Positions 42,952 to 51,489 of a stretch of 64,000 nucleotides of DNA are shown in pieces (the stretch's first letter is position 1; each line of letters opens with the position of its first letter). Source of the DNA: Chitinophaga arvensicola (lineage in GTDB: Bacteria; Bacteroidota; Bacteroidia; Chitinophagales; Chitinophagaceae); contig NZ_FOJG01000001.1 in NCBI RefSeq assembly GCF_900110835.1, positions 2,573,499-2,637,498 on the forward strand. The letters run 5' to 3'. The notes under the pieces were generated by a model. It did no database searches, was not told the DNA's origin, and saw only the letters and a list, made by a program, of their open reading frames with translations. The position numbers were made by a program, and so were the translations under genes.

Positions 42952-45117
42952 ATGAAAAAATGTTTTTTTACCATCCTGCTTTCTCAATGGCTATATACTT
43001 CAGCAGCGGCACAAACCATTCATCATACATCCGGTGATCTGCGTTTCGACTGGGAGCTGCCGTCGGATAAGGCTTCGCTCACGGTACTATCTACCGGTGC
43101 AGTGAACTGGAGAGGGAGTTTACTTCCTTCTTTCTGGATAAAAAATGTGCAGGGGCAATTGCAATATGTGAAGGCCCGCGCGGTGCCGGGCGATGCGGGC
43201 AGTGTTCATCTGGTACTCGATTCCCTGGGTACGGGTAAAATGGTGATAGAACAGACGTCCTGGGGTATCCGTGTCCGTGAGTTAACGCTAAGCTGGCGTT
43301 TGCCGGCGCCTGCTATTGTGGAAATGTATATCGGCGCCTCCATGCCACCGGCAACTGCGGTAAATGTAAAACCCGTGTGGGACCGCCCGTTTTTACCGGA
43401 CTGGCAATCGCTGGGTTATTGTTTACCTGGTGCCAAAGCCGGTACCGTACAAAGTTATTTCCGCATGTGGGACTTCGGGCAATCGGATATTGCATTGGGT
43501 AATTTCGGTCCTTCGATGAGTAGTCCCTATGGCGCTGCGTTTCCCCGGCCAGTATTGTTTACGGCTATGGGAGAAGGAAAAGGCTGGATCAGCATCGGTG
43601 CCGGCGATATTCCGGACGGCGCTATGAGTCTGAGTATGAGAGCTGCACGGGGCTGTTTCCGCTACCTCTATCGTGAAGATCTGTGGGGAGCATCGCCAAC
43701 GGCTACACGTAGCTGGAATGATCTGTTACGCATTACCATCGATACCACAGCCTATGCTGCCTTTGGAAAATATTATGGATCTTTCCCGGTATCTCCGGAA
43801 AAGAAAACCATTACCCCCGTATCTGTCTGGAATACCTGGGGCATGTGGCGTAAACGAAAATACCCGATTCCTCCCATTGCTGATTTTACGAGCCAGGTGC
43901 AAAGCGAGATGATGGTGTTGGATGATCCCTGGGAAACGTCGCAGGGCTCTGGTCAGCCGGATCTGCAACGCTTTCCAGATTTCTTTGCAGACGTGGCGTA
44001 TGCCCGCAGTAAGGGATTGGGGATAGGTGTGTGGGAAACATTGGGCTGGATCAAAGATACCGCTGCTGCCGGCATCACCCGCAACGATCTGGTACTTGAT
44101 ATTCATGGGGAGCCCTGCCTGGGCAACTGGAACTTTGACCCTACCGGGGAAGCCTGGTATTGCCTGGATATCAGTTCTCCGCGCGCCCGTGCTTTTGTGC
44201 AGGAGCGCACCCGCAAAACCATGCAGTTGCTACAGCCGGGGTTGATCAAACTCGACTTCGGCTATGGCTTGCCTAATCCCAATATGGGCGTGCCGGTGAA
44301 TCCGTTGTACAGGGGCGAACGTTATTCCTATGAATTGGTGCGCCTCATCAGCGAAGCGGCCAAAAGTGTGAATCCCGATGTAGTGATATTGTATTATGGT
44401 ATCAGTCCATTGTGGGTACCTGTAATGGATATGGTATCGCTGGACGACCAGGGAGATCTCTGGTACGATACGCGGCAGGGACACCAGGAGTGGAGTATCT
44501 GGGCGTCGCTGTTATCGCAGCAGGGAGTGGGCCTTAGCGGCTCATCTTCCTACGACTGGCTCACCGACGACGAAGTATTGATGAATACGGTGATTCTCGG
44601 TACACCCGGCGCCGTGTTGCCTTCCGAACTGGATAACGGAAAGCCCGTACCGGCGCAGTTTCAGAACCGCCGCTGGGCCGTGAATAAATGGTACCGCCGT
44701 ACTGTACTATGGGAACCGCTATGGCTGAACAGTTATACCGGCGGTGTAGATGGCCCGCCGCAACTCCGTTGCTGGGGCAGGCTGGAGCATAAACAACTCA
44801 CGGCATTAACGCTGCACGAAAATGCGGATAAGAACCTGAAAGGCAGTCCGGCCGAAGGGATCCGCTGGACGGGTAACTGGAGCCTTATTTCACAGGATGA
44901 TAACGCGATAACGGCTACGCATACACTGGCGGTTATTCCTTTCAGTGCCGGTACTATTACTTTGCCTTATGCACAAAAGCCTTTGAAGGTTACGGCGCAG
45001 GGGATGAATGGGGTGATTAGCAATGCTGGCTGGAGCTGGAAGAACGGCCTGCTGACTTTAAATGTAACACCCGCGCAACTGGCTCAACTGGGTGGCTTCC
45101 TGGTAACGACAAAATAA
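42952..45117 (+). CDS. Secreted TIM-barrel glycoside hydrolase, alpha-galactosidase-like, family unassigned
   Basis: A 721-residue protein with signal peptide (ending TSAAAQ, about residue 21). An N-terminal beta-sandwich (about 25-270) precedes a TIM barrel (about 275-590: PVSVWNTWGMWRKRKY, MMVLDDPWET, GLGIGVWETLGWIKD) and a C-terminal beta domain. The arrangement and the LIKLDFGYG strand (Asp435) are like the KWD nucleophile strand of clan GH-D enzymes (GH27/GH36), and Asp498/Asp499 in SLDDQGD is a candidate acid/base. The surrounding motifs are not those of GH27, GH31, GH36 or GH97 as I know them, so only a retaining alpha-glycosidase role is suggested. It is the last gene of the locus, 24 bases before a terminator. 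Confidence 0.72.
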   Translation: MKKCFFTILLSQWLYTSAAAQTIHHTSGDLRFDWELPSDKASLTVLSTGAVNWRGSLLPSFWIKNVQGQLQYVKARAVPGDAGSVHLVLDSLGTGKMVIEQTSWGIRVRELTLSWRLPAPAIVEMYIGASMPPATAVNVKPVWDRPFLPDWQSLGYCLPGAKAGTVQSYFRMWDFGQSDIALGNFGPSMSSPYGAAFPRPVLFTAMGEGKGWISIGAGDIPDGAMSLSMRAARGCFRYLYREDLWGASPTATRSWNDLLRITIDTTAYAAFGKYYGSFPVSPEKKTITPVSVWNTWGMWRKRKYPIPPIADFTSQVQSEMMVLDDPWETSQGSGQPDLQRFPDFFADVAYARSKGLGIGVWETLGWIKDTAAAGITRNDLVLDIHGEPCLGNWNFDPTGEAWYCLDISSPRARAFVQERTRKTMQLLQPGLIKLDFGYGLPNPNMGVPVNPLYRGERYSYELVRLISEAAKSVNPDVVILYYGISPLWVPVMDMVSLDDQGDLWYDTRQGHQEWSIWASLLSQQGVGLSGSSSYDWLTDDEVLMNTVILGTPGAVLPSELDNGKPVPAQFQNRRWAVNKWYRRTVLWEPLWLNSYTGGVDGPPQLRCWGRLEHKQLTALTLHENADKNLKGSPAEGIRWTGNWSLISQDDNAITATHTLAVIPFSAGTITLPYAQKPLKVTAQGMNGVISNAGWSWKNGLLTLNVTPAQLAQLGGFLVTTK

Positions 45118-45140
45118 TTGTGTGTGTTCAGAATACAAGA

Positions 45141-45169
45141 AAGGCAGTCATCATTACGATGACTGCCTT
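45141..45169. terminator. Bidirectional terminator between convergent loci
   Basis: A 12-bp perfect stem (AAGGCAGTCATC with GATGACTGCCTT) and 5-base loop. The plus-strand side continues CTTTCTTT; the minus-strand side continues TCTTGTATTC after the terminal TT. It serves the plus-strand locus ending at 45117 and the minus-strand one ending at 45194. Confidence 0.85.
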
Positions 45170-45193
45170 CTTTCTTTAACACTACTTACTTAT

Positions 45194-46891
45194 TTACCAC
45201 AACGGGTTCTGTGCAATTTTCGGTGATATGAATACTTCTCCCTGCGGGATCGGGTAGAGGTACATCTTTGGTTCAAACACCCTTTGCTCTACTACTACCG
45301 GCGTGTATTTGAAAGAGCCGTTGGTATTTCTTGTGATGCCCATTCCGCGTAAAGGCGCACCCAGGTAAGCGGGGCCCTGCATCCATCTGCGTACATCCCA
45401 GCCACGGTGATCTTCAAAGGCAAATTCCACCCTGCGCTCGTTGCGGATTCTTTCGCGCATATCGGCTTGCGACAGGCCGGAAGGCAAAGGCGGCATGTTT
45501 ACGCCCCAGCGGGATCTTACGGCATTTACATACTGCTCAATATCCGGATGTCCGGGACTGGATTCATTCAGGGCTTCAGCATAGTTCAGGTATACTTCTG
45601 CCAGGCGGATCAGGATCCAGCTGTGTACACTTGCCCGGTTCTGCAACAGGTCGGTGTATTCGCTCAAATACTTTTTCAGATAGTAGCCTGTTTTGGTAGC
45701 CAGTGGAATACCTTTACCATCGCGGCCTCCCGCCCATATTTCCACGCTGCGGCTTTTATACCAGGTGTTGTTGGTAATGATACTGTGTTCCAGTCTTGGA
45801 TCGCGGTTGGCATATGGATTGGCCGCATGGGCAGGATTGTTCCAGTCGAATTTGGTACCGTCTGCCATTTCGTAAGCGTCTACCAAGTTCTGTGAAGGCG
45901 TGGTACCGCTTTCTCCAAAATCAAATCCTACGGGATAATTGGCTTTTTCAAATTCATTGTTATCGCCATTGCGCCGGGTGAAAATAATTTCCGCAATGTT
46001 GTAGCTATTGAACATATTCCGGTAATCCCAATAGAGATAGTAACCGGAACCTTGCAGGTCGATCACTGCTTTGGCAGCGGCAGCAGCGGCGGCCCATCTG
46101 GCAGCACGGTTGCCGCCCGGCAAAGAAATCAGTTCAGCATGACCATAACCACCTGCCCAGGTGGGCGTATTAAACAGATCGCTGGCAGCATACAATAACG
46201 CCCGGCTTTTTAATGCCAGCGCAGCGCCTTTGGTGGCCCTGCCCAGGTCTGCATCGGCATATACTACCGGTAATCCCAGGGCTGCACTGTCGCACTCATT
46301 GGTGACATACTGAATACATTCTGCGAGCGTATTGCGGCTCACATTTTTGAAATCATCTTCGGCAGATAACGCCTTTGTCAGGATCGGGACGCCACCATAG
46401 CGTTTGATCAGTTCAAAGTAAAAGAAGGCGCGCAAAAACCTCGATTCATATTTCCAGCGGGCTATTTCTGCTGTCCTTGTTTTATATACCTGCTGTTGTG
46501 ATGGATCAGGATCCAGTTTATATACATCCAGGTCGATGCTATCGGAAGCAGCGAGGAACTGGTTGGCTTTGCGGATGGCTTTGTAGTATTTAGACCAGGC
46601 ATTGTCAGGATTGTCGAATGCATTCCAGGAGCCGTTGTTGAAACGATGTATGGCCGCATTTTCTTCTGTATGCTCTGCTTCATCCGTGGCAGAGGCCATC
46701 ATGGCACGGTCTATATACAGGAAGCCTTCCGGCAGTTCTGCATACAAGGCTGCCTGCCGGTAACCGGTGTATTGATAGGAAGAGGTAACTTGTTTTTGGG
46801 TGAGATTGGTGATCACTTCCCGGTCCAGTTTTTCACAGGCCGTTAATAGCGTGCCTGTCATAAAAAGGAGCGTATATATCTTGCTTTTCAT
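45194..46891 (-). CDS. SusD/RagB family outer membrane lipoprotein
   Basis: A 565-residue lipoprotein (TLLTAC, lipid Cys19). SusD features include WSKYYKAIRKANQFL (about 97-111), WKYESRFLRAFFYFELIKRYGGVPILT (about 146-172), RATKGAALALKSRALLYAAS (about 217-236), LIRLAEVYLNYAEALNES near 430 and NERRVEFAFEDHRGWDVRRWMQ near 495. These same blocks recur almost unchanged in the SusD encoded at 49737-51437 (RVTKGAALMLKSKALLYAAS; NERDIELAFEDHRFWDIRRW), so the two are paralogues, probably from a duplicated pair. It follows its SusC by 18 bases and ends the transcript. Confidence 0.94.
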   Translation of the reverse strand: MKSKIYTLLFMTGTLLTACEKLDREVITNLTQKQVTSSYQYTGYRQAALYAELPEGFLYIDRAMMASATDEAEHTEENAAIHRFNNGSWNAFDNPDNAWSKYYKAIRKANQFLAASDSIDLDVYKLDPDPSQQQVYKTRTAEIARWKYESRFLRAFFYFELIKRYGGVPILTKALSAEDDFKNVSRNTLAECIQYVTNECDSAALGLPVVYADADLGRATKGAALALKSRALLYAASDLFNTPTWAGGYGHAELISLPGGNRAARWAAAAAAAKAVIDLQGSGYYLYWDYRNMFNSYNIAEIIFTRRNGDNNEFEKANYPVGFDFGESGTTPSQNLVDAYEMADGTKFDWNNPAHAANPYANRDPRLEHSIITNNTWYKSRSVEIWAGGRDGKGIPLATKTGYYLKKYLSEYTDLLQNRASVHSWILIRLAEVYLNYAEALNESSPGHPDIEQYVNAVRSRWGVNMPPLPSGLSQADMRERIRNERRVEFAFEDHRGWDVRRWMQGPAYLGAPLRGMGITRNTNGSFKYTPVVVEQRVFEPKMYLYPIPQGEVFISPKIAQNPLW

Positions 46892-46909
46892 CCGTTCAGA
46901 TTTAAGGAT

Positions 46910-49702
46910 TTAAAATTCAATTCTCAGGCCTGCGGAAAAAGTACGCATCGCAGGATACCCTACAGATAAGCTTTCCGGATCGATGTCTCCTTCGATATCA
47001 TCAATGGAAAACAGGTTGGTACCATTTACAAATACCCGCGCCAGGTTCATCTTCGCTTTGCTCATCAGGGAAGCGGGCAATGAATAGCCCAGCTCCAGGC
47101 TGCGGAGTTTCAGGTAGCTGCCGTTGCGTTGCCAGAAACTGGAATAGCGGTAGTTGTTCAGGTTATTCTGGGAAGATAACCGGGGATAAGTAGCGGTACC
47201 GGCAGTGGCAGGCGTCCATCTGTTCTCCGCCATCGAAGGGGCGGAGCCGTTGTTCTGGAAGGCATAGTAATTGGAGCCGAGTGTGACGGTGCTACCGTTT
47301 ACACCCTGGAAGAAAATATCGAGATCAAATCTCCTGAAACGGGCATTGGTATGCAGGGTATAGGTAAGCGTGGGCAGATAGGGCTTACCGATCGGGAACG
47401 CATCATTCTGGTCGATTACGTTATCGCCGTTCTGATCTTTGTATTTGATATCACCAGGCTGCACCGGGGTAAAGATCTGCTTCGGACTTTTATCTACATC
47501 TGCCTGGTCTTTGAAAAAGCCGATGGCTTCCAGTCCGAATGGCTGTCCTACGGAATGACCGCTGTAATACAGGTAGGCATTCTGTTGTACGGCTTCTGCA
47601 TTGTACACCACTTTGTTTTTGGCATAAGTGGCGCTGGCTTCAGCCATCCATTGTATGCCTGCTGTGGGTTTGCTGGTGTACGACAGCAATGCTTCCAGTC
47701 CTTTGTTGTTCATCTTACCTACATTCAGCATCGGCAGATCCACGCCCATGTATTGCGGCAACGTATAGTAAGGCCGCGCCAGGATATGACGGCGGTCATT
47801 TTTGAATACATCCGCGGTAAAGCGCCAGCGTTCGCCGAAGGCTGCTTCGACGCCCACATTTATTTTCTGTTCTTTTTCCCAAGTCACATCCGGGTTGGCG
47901 GGCACACCTTCCGCCAGGCCGCCGGTACCGGTATTGGCTGTACCAAAGTAGGGGGAATTGATGAATGGGTACAATTGATCAAACATAAACCGTTGTCCGC
48001 CGATGAGGTCATTTCCTGTAAGTCCGTATGAACCGCGTATTTTCAGGAAAGTGATAGCCCGGCTGTGTTGCAGGAAGTTTTCATTGGAAACAATCCAACC
48101 GGCGCTTACGGCAGGGAAAGCACCGAAGCGGCTGCCTTTGGGGAAGTTTTCGGAACCCATATACGACATAGTGAATTCGCCGATATACTTACGGTTATTG
48201 GCATACGTAATTCTGGTACCGCCATTCACATGTTTGTAGGGAAGATTGTTGCCGCTGATGCTGTAGCTATCCTGGTTGTACATGGCCATGGCGGTGATTT
48301 CATGGATACCAAACGTTCTGTTGTAGTTCAGGAAGCCCTGCAACGCATAGTTCCGCCACTGATCGGAGCGGCTTTCATCACCCTGCAGGGAAGTCTTTTG
48401 GCCGAAGCGGGTATATACGGTATCTCCATTGTTATTTCTGCTGATGGAGAAGCGTTCATACTGTGCGGTTTTATTGGAGTAGCTGTTGAAATAATTATTG
48501 GCAGCTATCGCGGCGGAAACGCTGAGTCCTTTTGTAATAAAATCCAGTTGCTGTGTTAAGCGCAGTGAGGATTGTATGGTACGGCCGTTGGACGTATAGG
48601 AACCATTCTGCAGCATATTTCCGAGGGGATTGGCATAAAGGGCATTACCACCAAAGCTGCCATTGGGCTGATATACCGGGAAGGCATTGGGCGGAATAGC
48701 CGCCATGAGGCCGAATAAGGAACCGGTGGTGTTACCGGCCGGATTGGCCTTGTCTTCCACTGTTCCGCCGAGCGTGATAAAAGCCGTCAGTGTTTTATTC
48801 AGGTCAATATCCACATTGGATCGGAAGTTATACCGGTTGAATTTTGAATTGCTGCTTTCTTCGTTGATATCGCCGGCTTTGATGAGCATACCCTGACTGC
48901 TGATAGCATTCAGCGCCGCAAAATAGCGCACTGCTTTTTTACCACCGCTGAAGTTCAGGTGATAGTTGCTCATGGGGGCGGAGTTACGCAACACCTGTTT
49001 GTACCAGTTTACATCCGGGTGAAAATAAGGATCGTTGCCCTGCTGATAAGCTGCAAGGTCTGCATCGGTATACAGTGCCGGCTTGCCATCATTCTGCAGT
49101 GCTTCATTATACAGGCGGGCGTAGTCGTAGGCGTTGACCATTTTGGGGAGGGCAACGGGCTTATTAAAGCCGTATTGCGCACCAAAACTTACCTGCAATT
49201 GTCCTTCCTGTCCTCTTTTGGTGGTAATGAGGATCACGCCATTGGCGGCCCTGCTGCCATAGAGGGCGGTAGCGGCGGCATCTTTCAGTACTGTTACGCT
49301 GGCTATTTCATCGGGTACCAGTTGCTCGAAGTTGCTTTCAAAGCCATCTACCATTACGAGTACTTTGGTGCTTTCGCTGCCAAAGGTATTAACGCCCCTG
49401 ATATAAAGGGAAGGGGAGTTGACACCGGGTTCGGTATTGCCTTGCAGTACCGTAAGACCGCGTAGTCTGCCGGTCATGGTATTAGCGAGATTGGTGTTAA
49501 AGGATTTTCTCAGTTCCGTTCCTTTTACCGAAGACACGGCCCCGGTAACCATCCACGCAGGCTGTGTGCCATAGGCGATGTTCACGCTGGCTGCTTTGGC
49601 GGTAGTGGTGGAATCGGTGACGGGAGACTGTGCAGCAGCATATACACCACATCCGGCACTGAGCAGCAGGGTGGAGATAGTACGTATAATCATCTGGTTC
49701 AT
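46910..49702 (-). CDS. Short SusC-type TonB-dependent receptor lacking the CarboxypepD_reg domain
   Basis: A 930-residue receptor, about 100 residues shorter than usual. After the signal peptide (ending VYAAAQ, about residue 25) there are only some 30 residues (SPVTDSTTTAKAASVNIAYGTQPAWMVTGAVSSV) before the plug (NTMTGRLRGLTVLQG, LVMVDGFESNF, LKDAAATALYGSRAANGVILITTKRG). The N-terminal carboxypeptidase-regulatory-like domain found in its neighbours is missing, and SVNIAYGTQ stands where EVVVIGYGTQ would be. The barrel is complete to SAGLRIEF. The start is supported by the signal peptide and by the upstream SusD stop 34 bases away. It should still work with TonB if the residual box is recognised; this is uncertain. 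Confidence 0.92.
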   Translation of the reverse strand: MNQMIIRTISTLLLSAGCGVYAAAQSPVTDSTTTAKAASVNIAYGTQPAWMVTGAVSSVKGTELRKSFNTNLANTMTGRLRGLTVLQGNTEPGVNSPSLYIRGVNTFGSESTKVLVMVDGFESNFEQLVPDEIASVTVLKDAAATALYGSRAANGVILITTKRGQEGQLQVSFGAQYGFNKPVALPKMVNAYDYARLYNEALQNDGKPALYTDADLAAYQQGNDPYFHPDVNWYKQVLRNSAPMSNYHLNFSGGKKAVRYFAALNAISSQGMLIKAGDINEESSNSKFNRYNFRSNVDIDLNKTLTAFITLGGTVEDKANPAGNTTGSLFGLMAAIPPNAFPVYQPNGSFGGNALYANPLGNMLQNGSYTSNGRTIQSSLRLTQQLDFITKGLSVSAAIAANNYFNSYSNKTAQYERFSISRNNNGDTVYTRFGQKTSLQGDESRSDQWRNYALQGFLNYNRTFGIHEITAMAMYNQDSYSISGNNLPYKHVNGGTRITYANNRKYIGEFTMSYMGSENFPKGSRFGAFPAVSAGWIVSNENFLQHSRAITFLKIRGSYGLTGNDLIGGQRFMFDQLYPFINSPYFGTANTGTGGLAEGVPANPDVTWEKEQKINVGVEAAFGERWRFTADVFKNDRRHILARPYYTLPQYMGVDLPMLNVGKMNNKGLEALLSYTSKPTAGIQWMAEASATYAKNKVVYNAEAVQQNAYLYYSGHSVGQPFGLEAIGFFKDQADVDKSPKQIFTPVQPGDIKYKDQNGDNVIDQNDAFPIGKPYLPTLTYTLHTNARFRRFDLDIFFQGVNGSTVTLGSNYYAFQNNGSAPSMAENRWTPATAGTATYPRLSSQNNLNNYRYSSFWQRNGSYLKLRSLELGYSLPASLMSKAKMNLARVFVNGTNLFSIDDIEGDIDPESLSVGYPAMRTFSAGLRIEF

Positions 49703-49736
49703 AAAATGCTTTTAAACGAAAAAAAATGTGATTCCC

Positions 49737-51437
49737 TTACCATCCGGGGTTTTGCACGAGGTAGCCTTTGTTTACTTCCCACAGAATGAATGGGTGCAGG
49801 TACATCTTCGGCAGGAAACTGCGTACTTCGAAAATGTAAGGCTCGTAATGGATCTCGCTGCTGGCCGGTATAGTGGCGAGTTTTAATCCCCAGAAATTGC
49901 CTTTCATCACCCCATCTTCTTCTGCAATTTTCCAACGGCGGATATCCCAGAAGCGATGATCTTCAAAAGCCAGTTCTATGTCGCGTTCGTTGTGTACGCG
50001 TTTCCTGAAATCGTCTTTGCTCAAACCTTTTGGCAAATCGGGCATACCGGAACGGCGACGGATCTTGTTCACCGCATCATAAGCTGCATCTACCGGACCT
50101 TCTGCTTCATTCAATGCTTCTGCATAGTTGAGGTAAGCTTCCGCCAGGCGGAACAGCTGCCAGCTGGGGATTTGGGCTGCACCATTGTGCAGGTCGGAAG
50201 GAATCAGTTTATGCATCCAGTGACCAATACTGTTACCGATACAGTTAAACACCGGTGTTTCCACATTCCAGTAGGAATTGTGATAGGCAATGGTTTGTTT
50301 AAAGCGGGGATCCAGTTCATCATATTTTTTAAAGAGGTCGTTGCCACCATTGGCATTCCAGGTTTGTGGCGTACCATCTTTCTTTTCGTATTTGCGTACC
50401 AGGTTAAAGGTAGCCTGTAAGCCACCCCAGCCCGGGTTCGCAATGGTATTGGGTTTCATTACCGCCCAGGGAATATCCCACGGATAACGGGTACCAAACG
50501 ATTTATTGGCGAGTATAATTTCTTCATTGTCGTTGGTAGACCATTCGTATTTATAATTGACATCAACGCCTTTGTCGTCTATCAGTTTACAGTTACCCGA
50601 GGGCGCCCAGTCAAGCACCGCTTTAGCAGCATCTGCGGCCAGTTTCCAGCGATTCGCATCATAGTTGCCATAGCAGATCAGCTTATTGTTTTCTCCCAGT
50701 GGCATATAAGGCGTGGCGGTGTTAAACAGAGGACTGGCAGCGTATAGCAGTGCTTTTGATTTCAGCATCAGTGCAGCGCCTTTGGTAACACGGCCCCGCA
50801 TGGTGGAAGGGTAGGTAGGCGGTAATGCGCCGGCGGCTTCGGTACAATCGTTCACAATAAAGTTCACACATTCTTCGATGGTATTCCGGCTGATCTTCAG
50901 TTCTTCCGATAACTGGAAGCGCTTATTCACAATAGGTACGCCACCATAGCGTTTCAGCATCTCAAAGTAATTGAGCGCCCGCACAAATTTCGCTTCTGCG
51001 ATTACCTGTTCGCGGTACGACTCCTGCAGCCCCGGTACTTCACCGATGCGTTCCATCATGATATTACAGATGCGGATGGCGGTCCACCGCAGGTAGAAAC
51101 GGTAATCTTCCAGGTTCACAATATCGCTGGCGGTGATGCTGGCCGAATTCCAATATTGGGAAGTGAGCCAGGCTACTGCGTACTCGCCCTCATCGGTGGC
51201 ACCGGCAGAAATGTCCAGGCTGATGGATTCCGTGAGTGATTTATCATCCGTACAGAACCCGTGATGGATACCATGGCGGTACATACTGGCGATATAGGTT
51301 TCCAGCTGGGTGGGAGAGGAGAAGATGGTATTTTCGGTAACGTCTACGCCGGGGGCTTTATCCAGGAAGTTTTTCTTACAGGAGAAAGTGAAGGTTCCGA
51401 GTATGACGAATATACAGACTATGCGTATTTTTTTCAT
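49737..51437 (-). CDS. SusD/RagB family outer membrane lipoprotein
   Basis: A 566-residue lipoprotein (FTFSC, lipid Cys20). SusD motifs: VDVTENTIFSSPTQLETYIASMY (N-terminal), AEAKFVRALNYFEMLKRYGGVPIVN (about 149-172), RVTKGAALMLKSKALLYAASPLFN, FRLAEAYLNYAEALNEAEGPVDAAYDAVNKIRRRSGMP near 430-465 and NERDIELAFEDHRFWDIRRW. It is the lid for the SusC encoded 52 bases upstream, and is a close paralogue of the SusD at 45194. Two SusD/SusC pairs in a row downstream of a glycosidase suggest uptake of two related products. Confidence 0.95.
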   Translation of the reverse strand: MKKIRIVCIFVILGTFTFSCKKNFLDKAPGVDVTENTIFSSPTQLETYIASMYRHGIHHGFCTDDKSLTESISLDISAGATDEGEYAVAWLTSQYWNSASITASDIVNLEDYRFYLRWTAIRICNIMMERIGEVPGLQESYREQVIAEAKFVRALNYFEMLKRYGGVPIVNKRFQLSEELKISRNTIEECVNFIVNDCTEAAGALPPTYPSTMRGRVTKGAALMLKSKALLYAASPLFNTATPYMPLGENNKLICYGNYDANRWKLAADAAKAVLDWAPSGNCKLIDDKGVDVNYKYEWSTNDNEEIILANKSFGTRYPWDIPWAVMKPNTIANPGWGGLQATFNLVRKYEKKDGTPQTWNANGGNDLFKKYDELDPRFKQTIAYHNSYWNVETPVFNCIGNSIGHWMHKLIPSDLHNGAAQIPSWQLFRLAEAYLNYAEALNEAEGPVDAAYDAVNKIRRRSGMPDLPKGLSKDDFRKRVHNERDIELAFEDHRFWDIRRWKIAEEDGVMKGNFWGLKLATIPASSEIHYEPYIFEVRSFLPKMYLHPFILWEVNKGYLVQNPGW

Positions 51438-51489
51438 CCGTGAAATTTTTAACTGTTGATAAAGAAGGATGCGGTGATCAGCTCCATCA

